From positions 17,524 through 81,523 of the forward strand of contig CAIKMJ010000080.1 of NCBI GenBank assembly GCA_903828455.1: 64,000 nt of DNA. The letters run 5' to 3'. This DNA comes from an uncultured Acidobacteriia bacterium. GTDB lineage: Bacteria > Acidobacteriota > Terriglobia > Bryobacterales > Bryobacteraceae. Every line of letters begins with the position of its first letter. Position 1 is the stretch's first letter. Positions 47,197-55,826 of the stretch are shown here, piece after piece. The notes beneath the pieces were generated by a model. It was not told the DNA's origin, made no database searches, and worked only from the letters and a program-made list of their open reading frames with translations. A program made the translations under genes and the position numbers.

Positions 47197-48480
47197 TCAG
47201 TCCTGCAGGTGAAACACTTTGCGGATGGCGTCGATCACCTGCAGGCCTTCCGGATCGCCCGCATTGCGCCGCAACTCCGAGATCGGCCCGTGCGCGATCT
47301 TATTGACGATCGATTTCGTCATAGCTTCGATCTGCGTGGCGATCAATTGCCTTTGTTCCGGCGGCAGGGGCGGCAGTCTCCGCAGGGCACGCGCCACTTC
47401 CGCCGTGCGGATCTCTTCGAGTTGCTCCTGCAGGCTGACGATGGTCGGCGTCACTTCTTCGATCTTCAGCCGCACCATCATGCGGTCGAATTCCTCGGCC
47501 ACGATCGCTTCGGCCTGTTCAGCCTGTCTGCCGCGCTCCTTAAGGTTGGCGTTGACCACGCCCGCCAGATCGTCGACGTCGTAGAGGAACACGCCCTCAA
47601 TGTCGTTCACCGCCGGATCGATGTTCCGCGGAACCGCGATATCGATCAGGAACATCGGCTTGTTGCGCCGCGCCGCGATCGCCTTCTGCATCTCCTCGCG
47701 CTTCAGGATGTAGTGGGGAGCGCCGCTCGATGCGATCACAATGTCGATATCGTGCAGCATCGACGTAAAACGCGAGTACTCCACCGCGTGACCGCTGAAC
47801 TGAGCGGCCATTTCCTCGGCCCGTTCCCACGTCCGGTTGGTGACGTAAATTCGCCGCGCGCCTGAACGCCGCAGATGCCGCGCCGCCAGCTCGCCCATCT
47901 TGCCCGAGCCGATGATCAGCACCGAGTGCCCGTCGAGCGAACCGAAAATTCGCCGCGCCAGTTCCACGGCCGCGTAGCTCACCGAAACCGCCATCTGCCC
48001 GATGCCCGTTTCCGTACGCACGCGCTTGGCCACGCTGAACGCGCGAGTCAGAACATTTTCCAGCAGGCCGCCGACGGTGCCCTCGGTCTTGGCGATTGCG
48101 TAGGCGCTCTTCAGCTGCCCCAGAATCTGCGGTTCACCCACCACCATGGAATCGAGCGACGCCGCCACCCGGAAGACATGGCGAATCGCCGCGCCGGCTT
48201 CCACGTGATACAGGTGGCCTTCGAATGCCGCCGTCGTCGCGCCGCCGAGGCCCGGCCAGCGTTCAAAAAAACGCTCGATGATCGCGCCCGGTTCACCGTT
48301 GTCCGGCGTGCTGACGGCAATCTCCACGCGGTTGCAGGTGGAAAGTACCATCGCCTCGGATGCTCCCAGATTCTGCAGTTCGCGCAGCGCCTCGGGCAGT
48401 CCGGCTTCGGGAATCGCCAGTTTCTCGCGCAGGTGGACCGGCGCGGTCTTGTGGCTCAGACCTGTGAGCTGGATCTTCAT
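47197..48480 (-). CDS. hemA: Glutamyl-tRNA reductase
   Basis: A 427-residue first enzyme of the C5 heme pathway. Cys49 in LSTCNRVEI is the catalytic nucleophile that attacks glutamyl-tRNA. The NADPH domain has VLIIGSGKMGELAARHL, and the substrate helices include VFRVAASLDSMVVGEPQILGQ. ATG 48480 (MKIQLTGLSHKTAPVHLREK) is chosen because it is the standard family N-terminus and overlaps the upstream stop by 4 bp; a longer frame adds 19 unlikely residues. Translational coupling to the membrane protein ahead is clear. Confidence 0.96.
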   Translation of the reverse strand: MKIQLTGLSHKTAPVHLREKLAIPEAGLPEALRELQNLGASEAMVLSTCNRVEIAVSTPDNGEPGAIIERFFERWPGLGGATTAAFEGHLYHVEAGAAIRHVFRVAASLDSMVVGEPQILGQLKSAYAIAKTEGTVGGLLENVLTRAFSVAKRVRTETGIGQMAVSVSYAAVELARRIFGSLDGHSVLIIGSGKMGELAARHLRRSGARRIYVTNRTWERAEEMAAQFSGHAVEYSRFTSMLHDIDIVIASSGAPHYILKREEMQKAIAARRNKPMFLIDIAVPRNIDPAVNDIEGVFLYDVDDLAGVVNANLKERGRQAEQAEAIVAEEFDRMMVRLKIEEVTPTIVSLQEQLEEIRTAEVARALRRLPPLPPEQRQLIATQIEAMTKSIVNKIAHGPISELRRNAGDPEGLQVIDAIRKVFHLQD

Positions 48481-49301
48481 TGCAGCAGGTGCCGCTCCAG
48501 TTGCGCGTGCGCCAGCCAGGTCATCGCCGAGCAGCACAGCGCCACAATCGCGAGGATTGCCGCTTTACGCCCGCGCCACCCCGCGCTCACGCGGAAGAAA
48601 ATCATTGCCAGGTAAATGCCCCATGTGATGAAGGCCGTCACGATGAGTCCGCTGTCGATCCACTGCGATCCCACTTTGATGTAAGACCACACGCTGCCGA
48701 TGATGATGCTGATCGTGATGCACACGAAGCCGGCGCCGAGCGAACGCGAAATCAACTCGTCCAGCGTGCCGAGCGGCGGAAATAAACGGTAAAAAGATGT
48801 GCCTGGCTGTCGCTTTTGTTTGAGCTGACGCTCCTGCAGCAGATACGCCACGGCGGCTGCCGCGGTGAACAGCAGCGCGGCATAGGCGAGCAGCGCCAGG
48901 ACGATGTGCGCGTCCAGCCAGCCTTCGGGCGGCGTGGACGTGGCTGCCTGACCCGCGGCGTTGCGCAGCGCGGCCACAAGCGTCATCACGAACACCAGCG
49001 GGAATACGAAAACGCTCAGGCTCTCCGCTTTGTACTTCCAATAAACGCCAAGGAAGGCCATCGCGACTACCCACGCGCCCAGCGACAGGCTCTCGAAAAC
49101 CCCGTCCACCGGTATGCGCTGCGCCGCCACACCCTGCTCCACGATGGAAACAAGATGCAGAATCGCGCCCAGGCCGAATGCGCCGTGGGCCACGCGGAAC
49201 AGGCTTTCACGCCCGCGCAGCACGGTGATAATGGCGTCGAGAAGGCCCAGAGAATAGAGTCCGACGGCGACGCGAAGCCAAAAGAGACTGGTTTCGCCCA
49301 T
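48477..49301 (-). CDS. HemX/CcsA-like cytochrome c assembly membrane protein
   Basis: A 274-residue protein with about eight membrane helices and the CcsA/CcmC-like core: LGAILHLVSIVEQG early, WLDAHIVLALLAYAALLFTAAAA in the middle and GSVWSYIKVGSQW late, with the conserved His residues but only part of the tryptophan-rich WWD motif. HemX of Bacillus, encoded beside hemA, has this shape and controls HemA levels; the same context here supports a HemX-like role over cytochrome c maturation. ATG 49301 has no strong ribosome-binding site, so the start is uncertain. hemA begins inside its stop codon. Confidence 0.8.
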   Translation of the reverse strand: MGETSLFWLRVAVGLYSLGLLDAIITVLRGRESLFRVAHGAFGLGAILHLVSIVEQGVAAQRIPVDGVFESLSLGAWVVAMAFLGVYWKYKAESLSVFVFPLVFVMTLVAALRNAAGQAATSTPPEGWLDAHIVLALLAYAALLFTAAAAVAYLLQERQLKQKRQPGTSFYRLFPPLGTLDELISRSLGAGFVCITISIIIGSVWSYIKVGSQWIDSGLIVTAFITWGIYLAMIFFRVSAGWRGRKAAILAIVALCCSAMTWLAHAQLERHLLQ

Positions 49302-49382
49302 GAAGGATGTTCGTTCCCAGTATAAAGCTCTGCGAGAATGGTTTGAGGCGCATCCCGCGCCGGCTGCCGAACGATATCTGAC

Positions 49383-50687
49383 ATGATCCGGTTCTTTGTA
49401 CAAAATTTCGGATGCCGGGCCACCCAGGCCGATGGCGCGGCGCTCGAAGCTCAGCTGGCCGAGCGCGGGCTGGCCGGCGCCGAATCGCGGGAAGCCGCCG
49501 ATCTGGTGATTCTGAACACCTGCACGGTGACTGCGGAAGCGGATCACGACGCCCGCGCCGCCATCCGCCGCGTGCATCGCGAAAACCCGGCGGCGCGCAT
49601 CCTCGTCACAGGTTGCTACGCACAGCGAGCGCCCGATGAACTGGCGAAAATGCCCGGCGTCGAGTGGGTGGTCGGCAACTCTCACAAGACGCTGATCGCC
49701 GATCTCGCTGCCCGCGAGCAGATCGACTTTCACGGCGGCGGCATCCTGACCGGTGATATTTTCGAAACGCGCGATATCCTCACGGCGCCTGTTCCCGAGT
49801 CCGCGCCGGATTCCGGCGGCGACCGCACGCGCCCCAATCTGAAGATTCAGGACGGCTGCCACAACCGCTGCTCCTTCTGTGTCATCCCTTTCGTGCGCGG
49901 CAAAAGCCGCTACGTTGCCGCCGATCAAGTGATCGCGCAGGTTCGCTCCCTGGGTCAGACTTATCGCGAAGTGGTGCTGTCCGGGATCAACCTCGGCCGC
50001 TGGGGCAGGGAGGCGGGCAGCAATATGCGCCTCCCGGATCTGATCCGCCGCATGCTCGCTGAAACCGGCATCGAACGGATTCGCCTCAGCTCCGTCGAAC
50101 CGATGGACTTCTCCGACGACCTGCTGGAACTGATGGCGTCGAACGAGCGCATCGCCAGGCACGTACACGCGCCGCTGCAGTCCGGCTCCGACACCATCCT
50201 GCGCCGCATGCACCGCAAGTACCGGCCGCGTCATTATGCCGACCGCGTCCGGAAGGCACGCGACCTGATGCCCGATGCCGCCATCGGGGCCGACGTGATG
50301 ACCGGCTTCCCCGGCGAGACCGACGCGCTGTTCGAAGAATCGCGGCAATTCATCGAAGCCATGCCGTTCACTTATCTGCATGTCTTCACCTATTCGGAGC
50401 GACCCGGCACGCCTGCCGCGACTATGGCCGACGCCGTTCCCGTGCCGGTTCGGAAAGACCGCAACCGCATTCTGCGCGAACTGGCGGCGGCGAAAAATCA
50501 GGCCTTCCGCCAGAGTATGGTTGGCCGCGAATTCAGTGCCGTCACGCTCGATCCGCCGGGACTCGCACTCACGGACAACTTCGTCCGTGCCACGCTCGAC
50601 ATGCCATACACGCCGAATCGCCTGGTGCGGCTGCGGGTTACGGGACTGGATCACGCTGGAATTCGGGCCTGCATCGTTGCTGCATAG
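49383..50687 (+). CDS. mtaB: tRNA t6A37 methylthiotransferase
   Basis: A 434-residue radical-SAM methylthiotransferase. The N-terminal UPF0004 domain binds one iron-sulfur cluster through Cys11, Cys47 and Cys78 (FGCRATQ, NTCTV, TGCYAQ). The radical-SAM cluster uses C159-x3-C163-x2-C166 in QDGCHNRCSFC. The C-terminal TRAM domain starts near residue 370. The MtaB subgroup is favoured over MiaB by the opening sequence and compact length; it adds a methylthio group to t6A37 in ANN-decoding tRNAs. It is divergent from the heme operon and has no partner nearby. Confidence 0.88.
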   Translation: MIRFFVQNFGCRATQADGAALEAQLAERGLAGAESREAADLVILNTCTVTAEADHDARAAIRRVHRENPAARILVTGCYAQRAPDELAKMPGVEWVVGNSHKTLIADLAAREQIDFHGGGILTGDIFETRDILTAPVPESAPDSGGDRTRPNLKIQDGCHNRCSFCVIPFVRGKSRYVAADQVIAQVRSLGQTYREVVLSGINLGRWGREAGSNMRLPDLIRRMLAETGIERIRLSSVEPMDFSDDLLELMASNERIARHVHAPLQSGSDTILRRMHRKYRPRHYADRVRKARDLMPDAAIGADVMTGFPGETDALFEESRQFIEAMPFTYLHVFTYSERPGTPAATMADAVPVPVRKDRNRILRELAAAKNQAFRQSMVGREFSAVTLDPPGLALTDNFVRATLDMPYTPNRLVRLRVTGLDHAGIRACIVAA

Positions 50688-50688
50688 G

Positions 50689-50767
50689 GACGCTGCAGAG
50701 CGAAGCCGCAGAGCTAAGCCGGATAGCGACGCTGCAGTGCGACGCCGCATAGCGCCCCCGGGATAGC
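50689..50767. repeat. Imperfect tandem repeat of about 39 bp downstream of mtaB
   Basis: GACGCTGCAG starts at 50689 and again at 50728; each unit continues with a GCGA-GCCGCA core and ends in GATAGC. A third partial echo (GATAGCGTTGCCGGATTGCGG) follows the second unit. The copies are diverged. The block is only 80 bp before a possible transposase-like remnant. Confidence 0.6.
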
Positions 50768-50847
50768 GTTGCCGGATTGCGGCGCGCCCATCCGCGGTCC
50801 GAAAAATCCCTGAGAAAAACCCTCCCCGCGGCAACTGTAAACCCGTA

Positions 50848-51150
50848 ATGCAGACTATGCGCGATTCCGCCGGGGCCGCTCTGTACCTGGCATGGAAAGT
50901 CACTCCCGCGGAGCGAAAACGCCTGTGCGACGCACTGCGCACCGGGGAGCGGCAGCACCTGTTCCGGCTGCGGGCGTGGAGCGTCGCCGGTCTCCAGGCG
51001 CGCGTGCTGCTCACGCCCGAAGCGCCGCTCGAAGAGATTGTGGAAGCCTTATGGGTGGGGGATTCGGAACCGACTGCAGGCCGGTGGGTCCGCCGCGGCG
51101 CCGCTTGCGCCGAACTCACCCGCCAAATGGAAACCGCGCCGGTCCCGTAA
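50848..51150 (+). CDS. Small hypothetical protein, possibly a decayed REP-associated transposase domain
   Basis: A 100-residue frame. Residues 12-75 follow the outline of the Y1/REP-associated (RAYT) transposase fold: ALYLAWKVTPAE as first strand, a helix with LCDALR, then RLRAWSVAGLQARVLLTP where the active family has a [YF]-x-[VI]-M-x-x-H-V-H strand, then APLEEIVEAL as next helix. The catalytic His-x-His is absent (QAR). There is no clear ribosome-binding site. It could be a fragment that lost activity, a domesticated domain or a chance frame. Confidence 0.4.
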   Translation: MQTMRDSAGAALYLAWKVTPAERKRLCDALRTGERQHLFRLRAWSVAGLQARVLLTPEAPLEEIVEALWVGDSEPTAGRWVRRGAACAELTRQMETAPVP

Positions 51151-51163
51151 GAACCGGCGCGGT
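51133..51163 (-). terminator. Strong stem-loop, probable terminator of the peroxiredoxin gene
   Basis: Perfect 11-bp inverted arms (51133-51143 and 51153-51163) with a 9-base loop. Read on the minus strand it lies 20 bp after the peroxiredoxin stop and is followed by TTTCCATTT, a weak T-tract. It overlaps the 3' end of the small plus-strand frame. Confidence 0.5.
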
Positions 51164-51183
51164 CGAAAGTATCGTGCTGCCCT

Positions 51184-51729
51184 TTATTTCTTCAGTTCGT
51201 CCAGAGCCGCCAGCACTTCCGCGCTGTGTCCGGCCGGACTCACCTTCATAAATACCTTGCGGATTTTGCCCTGCGGATCGACGAGGAACGTATTCCGCGC
51301 CGCCACAACATTCTCGCCAGCCTTCTGCACCGAGCCGTACTGCGTGACCACCTTCTTATCGGGGTCGGCCAGCAGCTTAAACGTCAGGCTTTCCTTGGTG
51401 CAGAACTGCTGGTGCGAATCCACCGAATCCACGCTGACGCCAACGATTGCGGCCTTCCGCTGATCGTACATCGCCTTGTCGCGCTCGAAGTTATGCGCTT
51501 CGATGGTACAGCCCTGCGTGAAGTCCTTCGGGTAGAAGTACAACACCACCCACTGGCCTTTGAAGTCATGCAGGCTGACGGTCTTGCCTTCCTGCGAGCT
51601 CAGGGTAAAGTCCGGCGCAACGGCGCCGACCGCCGGCGCATCGTCGGCACGGCTCACCGTGGGTTGTGCGAGTGCAAACAACAAAGCCGCCGCGGGGACG
51701 AGGCTGGCCGCAATTCGAAACACCTTCAT
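51184..51729 (-). CDS. Exported peroxiredoxin, Bcp/PrxQ-like
   Basis: A 181-residue thioredoxin-fold peroxidase with a signal peptide (about 1-28, ending VSRADD). The peroxidatic Cys is Cys74 in FTQGCTIEA, in the typical PrxQ position. The Cys five residues later that resolves many PrxQ proteins is missing; Cys110 is the only other candidate. APDFTLSSQEGKTVSL and FLVDPQGKIRKVF are family features. It reduces peroxides in the periplasm. AGGAGA lies 8 bases upstream of the ATG, and a stem-loop follows the stop. Confidence 0.88.
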   Translation of the reverse strand: MKVFRIAASLVPAAALLFALAQPTVSRADDAPAVGAVAPDFTLSSQEGKTVSLHDFKGQWVVLYFYPKDFTQGCTIEAHNFERDKAMYDQRKAAIVGVSVDSVDSHQQFCTKESLTFKLLADPDKKVVTQYGSVQKAGENVVAARNTFLVDPQGKIRKVFMKVSPAGHSAEVLAALDELKK

Positions 51730-51774
51730 GCGTGCGTTCTCCTTATTCCAAATTCCGCCCCCGTCAGGGGACGT

Positions 51775-51906
51775 TTATTTCCGGGATCCGCGCTTAACGT
51801 TCTTCAGGTTCGACTGCCGTCTCTTCGTCTTGTTCCGCTTGGGCTTGCTGATGATGAACGTACCGCTGCCCAGATACTCTGCCTTGTAAAGCTTATCGTC
51901 TGCCAA
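51775..51906 (-). CDS. Very small basic protein
   Basis: A 43-residue frame starting at TTG 51906, with GGAG about 9 bases upstream, that ends KTKRRQSNLKNVKRGSRK. About one third of residues are Lys or Arg, concentrated in the C-terminal half, while the N-terminal half has a small beta-like stretch (YLGSGTFIIS). The frame extends further upstream but into low-quality sequence. The composition suggests nucleic-acid or ribosome binding. No family is recognised. It ends 46 bp upstream of the peroxiredoxin start, so the two could be co-transcribed. Confidence 0.5.
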   Translation of the reverse strand: MADDKLYKAEYLGSGTFIISKPKRNKTKRRQSNLKNVKRGSRK

Positions 51907-52032
51907 GTTGGTATACTCCGTTGGATTTGAATCGCCTCCTATTGTAGCGCGCCGCCGTCCCCGCCAGATCTGCCCCCCCCCGGATTTCAATCCAGTCCGG
52001 TCGCCCGGATTCAAATGAAGCTCCGGTGAAGT

Positions 52033-53376
52033 TTGAAAAACGCCGCCGCCGTGTCACGATCAGATCAGATGCTTCCGCGGTTGAACAGGAATCCCGGCGC
52101 GGGCACGTTCCCCGTGCTGCTACTGGCGTTGCTGGCCACGTTGCCCGGGCCGCGTCTTCTGCGCGCCGCGGCTGCCGATGTCCGCAGCGCCCCGGCTGCG
52201 TCCGCGAGCAGCGCCCTGCCCACCCGGCAAGAGATCGATGGCATCCTGCAGGAACTCTCCTCCGTTACTGGATTTCGCATTCACAAAGAGCTTCCTTTTC
52301 AGTCGATTACGCGCGAGCAGGTGAACGATTACCTAAAGGAGCAAATCCGCGAATCGGTCAAGCCGGACGACATTGCCGCCGAAGAAGCCACGCTGAAGAA
52401 ATTCGGTTTCGTGCCGCCCGATTTTGACCTGAAGCAAAGTACGATCGATCTGCTGACCGAACAGGCCGCCGCCTTCTATGACTACCACCGCCGCAAGCTT
52501 TTCATCTCGGACTGGGCTACGGAAAACATGCGCGACGTCGCGCTGATCCACGAACTGGCCCACGCGCTGGCGGATCAGAATTTTTCCATCCGCAAATTCC
52601 TTGGCAAGAACAGCGATAACGATGAGACCTCGCTTGCCCGCCAGGCGGTCGTCGAAGGGCAGGCTTCGTGGCTGATGGTGGAAGTGGCGGCGCGGCGCGC
52701 GGGCAGGACGCTGGCCAATCCCGCCGATGCCCGCGAGTTTCTGGAAACCGCCGAGGGCAGCGGCGAGGCCTACCCTGTTTTCGACAACGCGCCGCTCTAC
52801 ATCCGCCGCACGCTGCTGTTTCCCTACGAAAACGGGGAGCGTTTCCAGCAGGCTGTCTTCCTGCACGATGGCGAATCCGGCCTCACGCGCGTCTTTCGCC
52901 AGCCGCCCGTTTCGAGTTCGCAAATCCTTCACCCCGAACGCTATTTCGACAGCATTGCGCCGACCGATCCCTCGTTACCGAAGCCCGTCAAGGGAGCGAA
53001 GGAGTGGATCGTTGGCTCGCTCAGCGAACTCGAAACCGGTATCCTGCTGGAACAGTACGGCAGCGCCGACTTGGCGGCCGATCTTGCGCCGAAACTGAAA
53101 GGCGCGAACTACCGCCTGGACCAGAGCCGGCCCGACGCAAAGTCCCATGACAAGCGAACCATGCTGACGCTGGCTTCGGAATGGGATAACGCGGCAGATG
53201 CAGCCCGTTTTTTCGATGCCTACAGGAAAGTTCTGCGCACGAAGTGGAAGTCCGTCGACGCGAATTCCGATACCGACACCCGCTTTGCCGGCAAGTCCGA
53301 CGACGGCTTCTTTACCCTTACCCTCGACGGCGTCAAGGTCCTGAGCCGCGAAGGTTTTGCCCAATTGCCGGAGTAA
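52033..53376 (+). CDS. Predicted exported zinc metallopeptidase (HELAH)
   Basis: The frame has 447 residues. Residues 25-47 look like a signal or anchor helix (FPVLLLALLATLPGPRLLRA). The zinc motif HELAH is at 173-177 and a likely third ligand is Glu209 in AVVEGQASWLMVE, the gluzincin layout. Earlier, ITREQVNDYLKEQI recalls the region before the active helix in uncharacterised acidobacterial proteases. The start is uncertain: TTG 52033 keeps the longest signal, GTG 52051 and ATG 52069 are alternatives, and none has a good ribosome-binding site. No family name is assigned and the substrate is unknown. It stands alone, 171 bp before tkt. Confidence 0.75.
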   Translation: MKNAAAVSRSDQMLPRLNRNPGAGTFPVLLLALLATLPGPRLLRAAAADVRSAPAASASSALPTRQEIDGILQELSSVTGFRIHKELPFQSITREQVNDYLKEQIRESVKPDDIAAEEATLKKFGFVPPDFDLKQSTIDLLTEQAAAFYDYHRRKLFISDWATENMRDVALIHELAHALADQNFSIRKFLGKNSDNDETSLARQAVVEGQASWLMVEVAARRAGRTLANPADAREFLETAEGSGEAYPVFDNAPLYIRRTLLFPYENGERFQQAVFLHDGESGLTRVFRQPPVSSSQILHPERYFDSIAPTDPSLPKPVKGAKEWIVGSLSELETGILLEQYGSADLAADLAPKLKGANYRLDQSRPDAKSHDKRTMLTLASEWDNAADAARFFDAYRKVLRTKWKSVDANSDTDTRFAGKSDDGFFTLTLDGVKVLSREGFAQLPE

Positions 53377-53547
53377 GCCGGCCACCTCGGCAACTTCGCT
53401 ATTACTGCTTCGCGCGGCGCAGGACTGCTCGGCGCGTTGCGCAATACCTCCTCAGCTAAAATGGCTGAATACGTTCGCGGCGTCTCCCTGTCCGGAGGGC
53501 TGTGTTCGCCCATCGGCAGTTCAGCAGCAATTTTGAAAGAGAATCCA

Positions 53548-55608
53548 ATGCCTACTGACAACGCGCGAGCCCTCGACGATCTTTGTATCAACACCATCCG
53601 CATCCTCTCCGCCGATGCCATTCAGGCCGCCAACTCCGGCCACCCGGGCATGCCCATGGGCACCGCTGCCATGGCCTACACGCTTTGGACCCGCTTCCTG
53701 AAATTCAATCCCGCCGACCCCGCCTGGCCCGACCGCGACCGCTTCATCCTTTCCGCCGGCCACGGCTCCATGCTGCTGTACAGCCTCCTCCACCTCACCG
53801 GCTACGACCTTCCGCTCGATGAGCTCAAGCGCTTCCGCCAGTGGGAGAGCAGGACGCCCGGTCATCCCGAGCGCGGCGTCACGCCGGGTGTGGAAGTTTC
53901 CACCGGTCCGCTCGGCCAGGGCTTCTCCAACGGCGTCGGAATGGCCATCGCCGAAGCCTGGCTGGCCGACCGCTATAACCGCCCCGGCCACACCATCGTC
54001 GATCACCACACCTACGCCATCTGCGGCGACGGCGATCTGATGGAAGGCATTACGCAGGAAGCAGCTTCGATCGCCGGCCACCTCCGCCTCGGCAAGATCA
54101 TCTACCTGTACGACAACAACAGCATCTCGCTGGCCGGCTCCACGCGGCTCACCTTCACCGAAGACGTCGCCGCGCGTTTCGAAGCCTACGGCTGGCATGT
54201 TCGCGTGGTGCCGGATGGCAACGATGTCGCCGACGTCGCCCGCGCCATTGAAGAGGCGAAGGCGGAAGACGCCCGTCCGTCGCTGCTTCTCGTCACCACC
54301 CACATCGGTTACGGCAGCCCGAAGAAGCAGGACAGCTTCGCCTCCCACGGCAGCCCGCTCGGCGAAGAAGAACTGCTCGCCACCAAGAAGGCGCTGAACT
54401 GGCCCTCCACCGAAAAGTTCTATCTGCCCGATCCCGCCCTCGCCCACTTCCGCGAAGCCCTCCCGCGCGGCGCCAAAGCGCAGTCCGACTGGGCCGCCCG
54501 CTTCGAGGCCTATCGCGCCGAATTCCCGGCCGAGGCCGCTGAATTCGAACAGATCATGAGCGGCCGGCTTCCGCAGGACTGGGCCGCTGACATCCCCAAA
54601 TACACCCCTGCCGATAAGCCCGTTGCCACGCGCGTTGTCGGTGGCGAAGTCATGAACGCGCTGGCGAAGCGCATCCCCAATTTCCTCGGCGGTTCGGCCG
54701 ACCTCAACCCTTCCACCAACACCGCGCTCAAGGGACTCGGCGACTTCCAGCCTGCCGAACTCGGCGGGCCCGGCACTGCCGGCGCCGTGGGCGGCGACTG
54801 GGGCTATGGCGGACGCAACGTGGCCTTCGGTGTGCGCGAGCACGCCATGGGCGCGGCCGTCAATGGCATGGCGGCGCACGGCGGCATCCTGCCCTTCAGC
54901 GCGACCTTCCTGGTTTTTGCCGACTACATGAAGCCTTCGGTGCGCCTCGGTGCGCTCAGCCACCTGAAGGCGTTTTATGTCTTCACCCACGACAGCATCG
55001 GGGTTGGCGAGGACGGCCCCACCCACGAGCCCGTCGAGCAGCTCGCCGGCTTCCGTGCCACCCCGAACCTCACCGTGATCCGCCCTGCCGACGCCACCGA
55101 AACCGCCGAAGCCTGGGCCTTTGCCGTGGAGCATAACGGCCCCACCATGTTCGCCCTGAGCCGGCAGAACCTCCCCCACCTCGACCGCAGCGGGGCTGTC
55201 GATCCTGGCGTCTCCCGCGGTGCGTACATTCTTTCGGATGCGGAAGGCGGCGCGCCCGAAGTCATCCTCATCGGCACCGGTTCGGAAGTCTCCCTTTGCG
55301 TCGGCGCGCAGAAACTGCTCGCTGCCGCCGGCATTCGTGCCCGCGTCGTCAGCATGCCGGCCTGGAACCTGTTTGAAGCCCAGAGCGCCGCTTATCAGGA
55401 ATCGGTCCTTCCCGCCGCTATTCGCAAGCGCGTTACGGTGGAAGCCGCCTGCACTTTTGGCTGGCACAAATGGGCCGCCGACGGAACAGTCATCGGGATC
55501 GACCGCTACGGCGCATCCGCGCCCGGCGACCAGCTGATGAAAAATTTTGGCTTCACTGCCGATCGCATCGCCCTGGCAGCCGCGCAGCTGCTGGGCCGGT
55601 CGCTTTAG
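53548..55608 (+). CDS. tkt: Transketolase
   Basis: A 686-residue thiamine-diphosphate enzyme of the pentose-phosphate and Calvin-type pathways. The TPP motif [15 protein letters not shown] ends in [10 protein letters not shown], the N-terminus has [19 protein letters not shown], and the pyrimidine domain has [20 protein letters not shown] and [21 protein letters not shown] 53548 is chosen because it begins right before conserved sequence and AAGAGA lies just upstream; the frame extends 37 codons further without conservation. Length is normal. Single gene, with no pentose-pathway partners adjacent. Confidence 0.96.
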   Translation: MPTDNARALDDLCINTIRILSADAIQAANSGHPGMPMGTAAMAYTLWTRFLKFNPADPAWPDRDRFILSAGHGSMLLYSLLHLTGYDLPLDELKRFRQWESRTPGHPERGVTPGVEVSTGPLGQGFSNGVGMAIAEAWLADRYNRPGHTIVDHHTYAICGDGDLMEGITQEAASIAGHLRLGKIIYLYDNNSISLAGSTRLTFTEDVAARFEAYGWHVRVVPDGNDVADVARAIEEAKAEDARPSLLLVTTHIGYGSPKKQDSFASHGSPLGEEELLATKKALNWPSTEKFYLPDPALAHFREALPRGAKAQSDWAARFEAYRAEFPAEAAEFEQIMSGRLPQDWAADIPKYTPADKPVATRVVGGEVMNALAKRIPNFLGGSADLNPSTNTALKGLGDFQPAELGGPGTAGAVGGDWGYGGRNVAFGVREHAMGAAVNGMAAHGGILPFSATFLVFADYMKPSVRLGALSHLKAFYVFTHDSIGVGEDGPTHEPVEQLAGFRATPNLTVIRPADATETAEAWAFAVEHNGPTMFALSRQNLPHLDRSGAVDPGVSRGAYILSDAEGGAPEVILIGTGSEVSLCVGAQKLLAAAGIRARVVSMPAWNLFEAQSAAYQESVLPAAIRKRVTVEAACTFGWHKWAADGTVIGIDRYGASAPGDQLMKNFGFTADRIALAAAQLLGRSL

Positions 55609-55658
55609 CCGGTCGTCGCGTACCCGTCGCTTACCCGCGAAATTGCGAGTAGTATTCC

Positions 55659-55667
55659 TGCTAGAAT
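55659..55667 (+). promoter_or_regulatory. Putative extended -10 promoter of the giant exported protein
   Basis: TG-C-TAGAAT is an extended -10 element. No spaced -35 was found. Transcription would start near 55674 and leave a leader of about 150 bases before the TTG start at 55827. The leader has an AT-rich stretch (55779-55799) unlike its surroundings. The rest of 55609-55826 shows no gene. Confidence 0.35.
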
Positions 55668-55826
55668 ACTCAGACCCGGTGGCGTCCGGGGAAGTGCAAT
55701 TTTCGCCTGAATTTGTGCGGTAGAGCACATTTTGTTGTGCATTCGGAGCCGGTGTGAATTCGCGCCGGATGCCCTGTTAATTAATTAATAAATAAATTCT
55801 CGTTCGCTTTCGGAGGCGAACATAAA

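Noticed and set aside
53521..55728. Long minus-strand open frame opposite tkt
   Set aside because: Transketolase motifs are unambiguous on the plus strand; the opposite product is Gly/Ala/Val-rich without motifs.
55609..55826. Riboswitch or small RNA in the leader of the giant protein
   Set aside because: The sequence has some inverted repeats and an AT-rich tract but no conserved motif that I can name.
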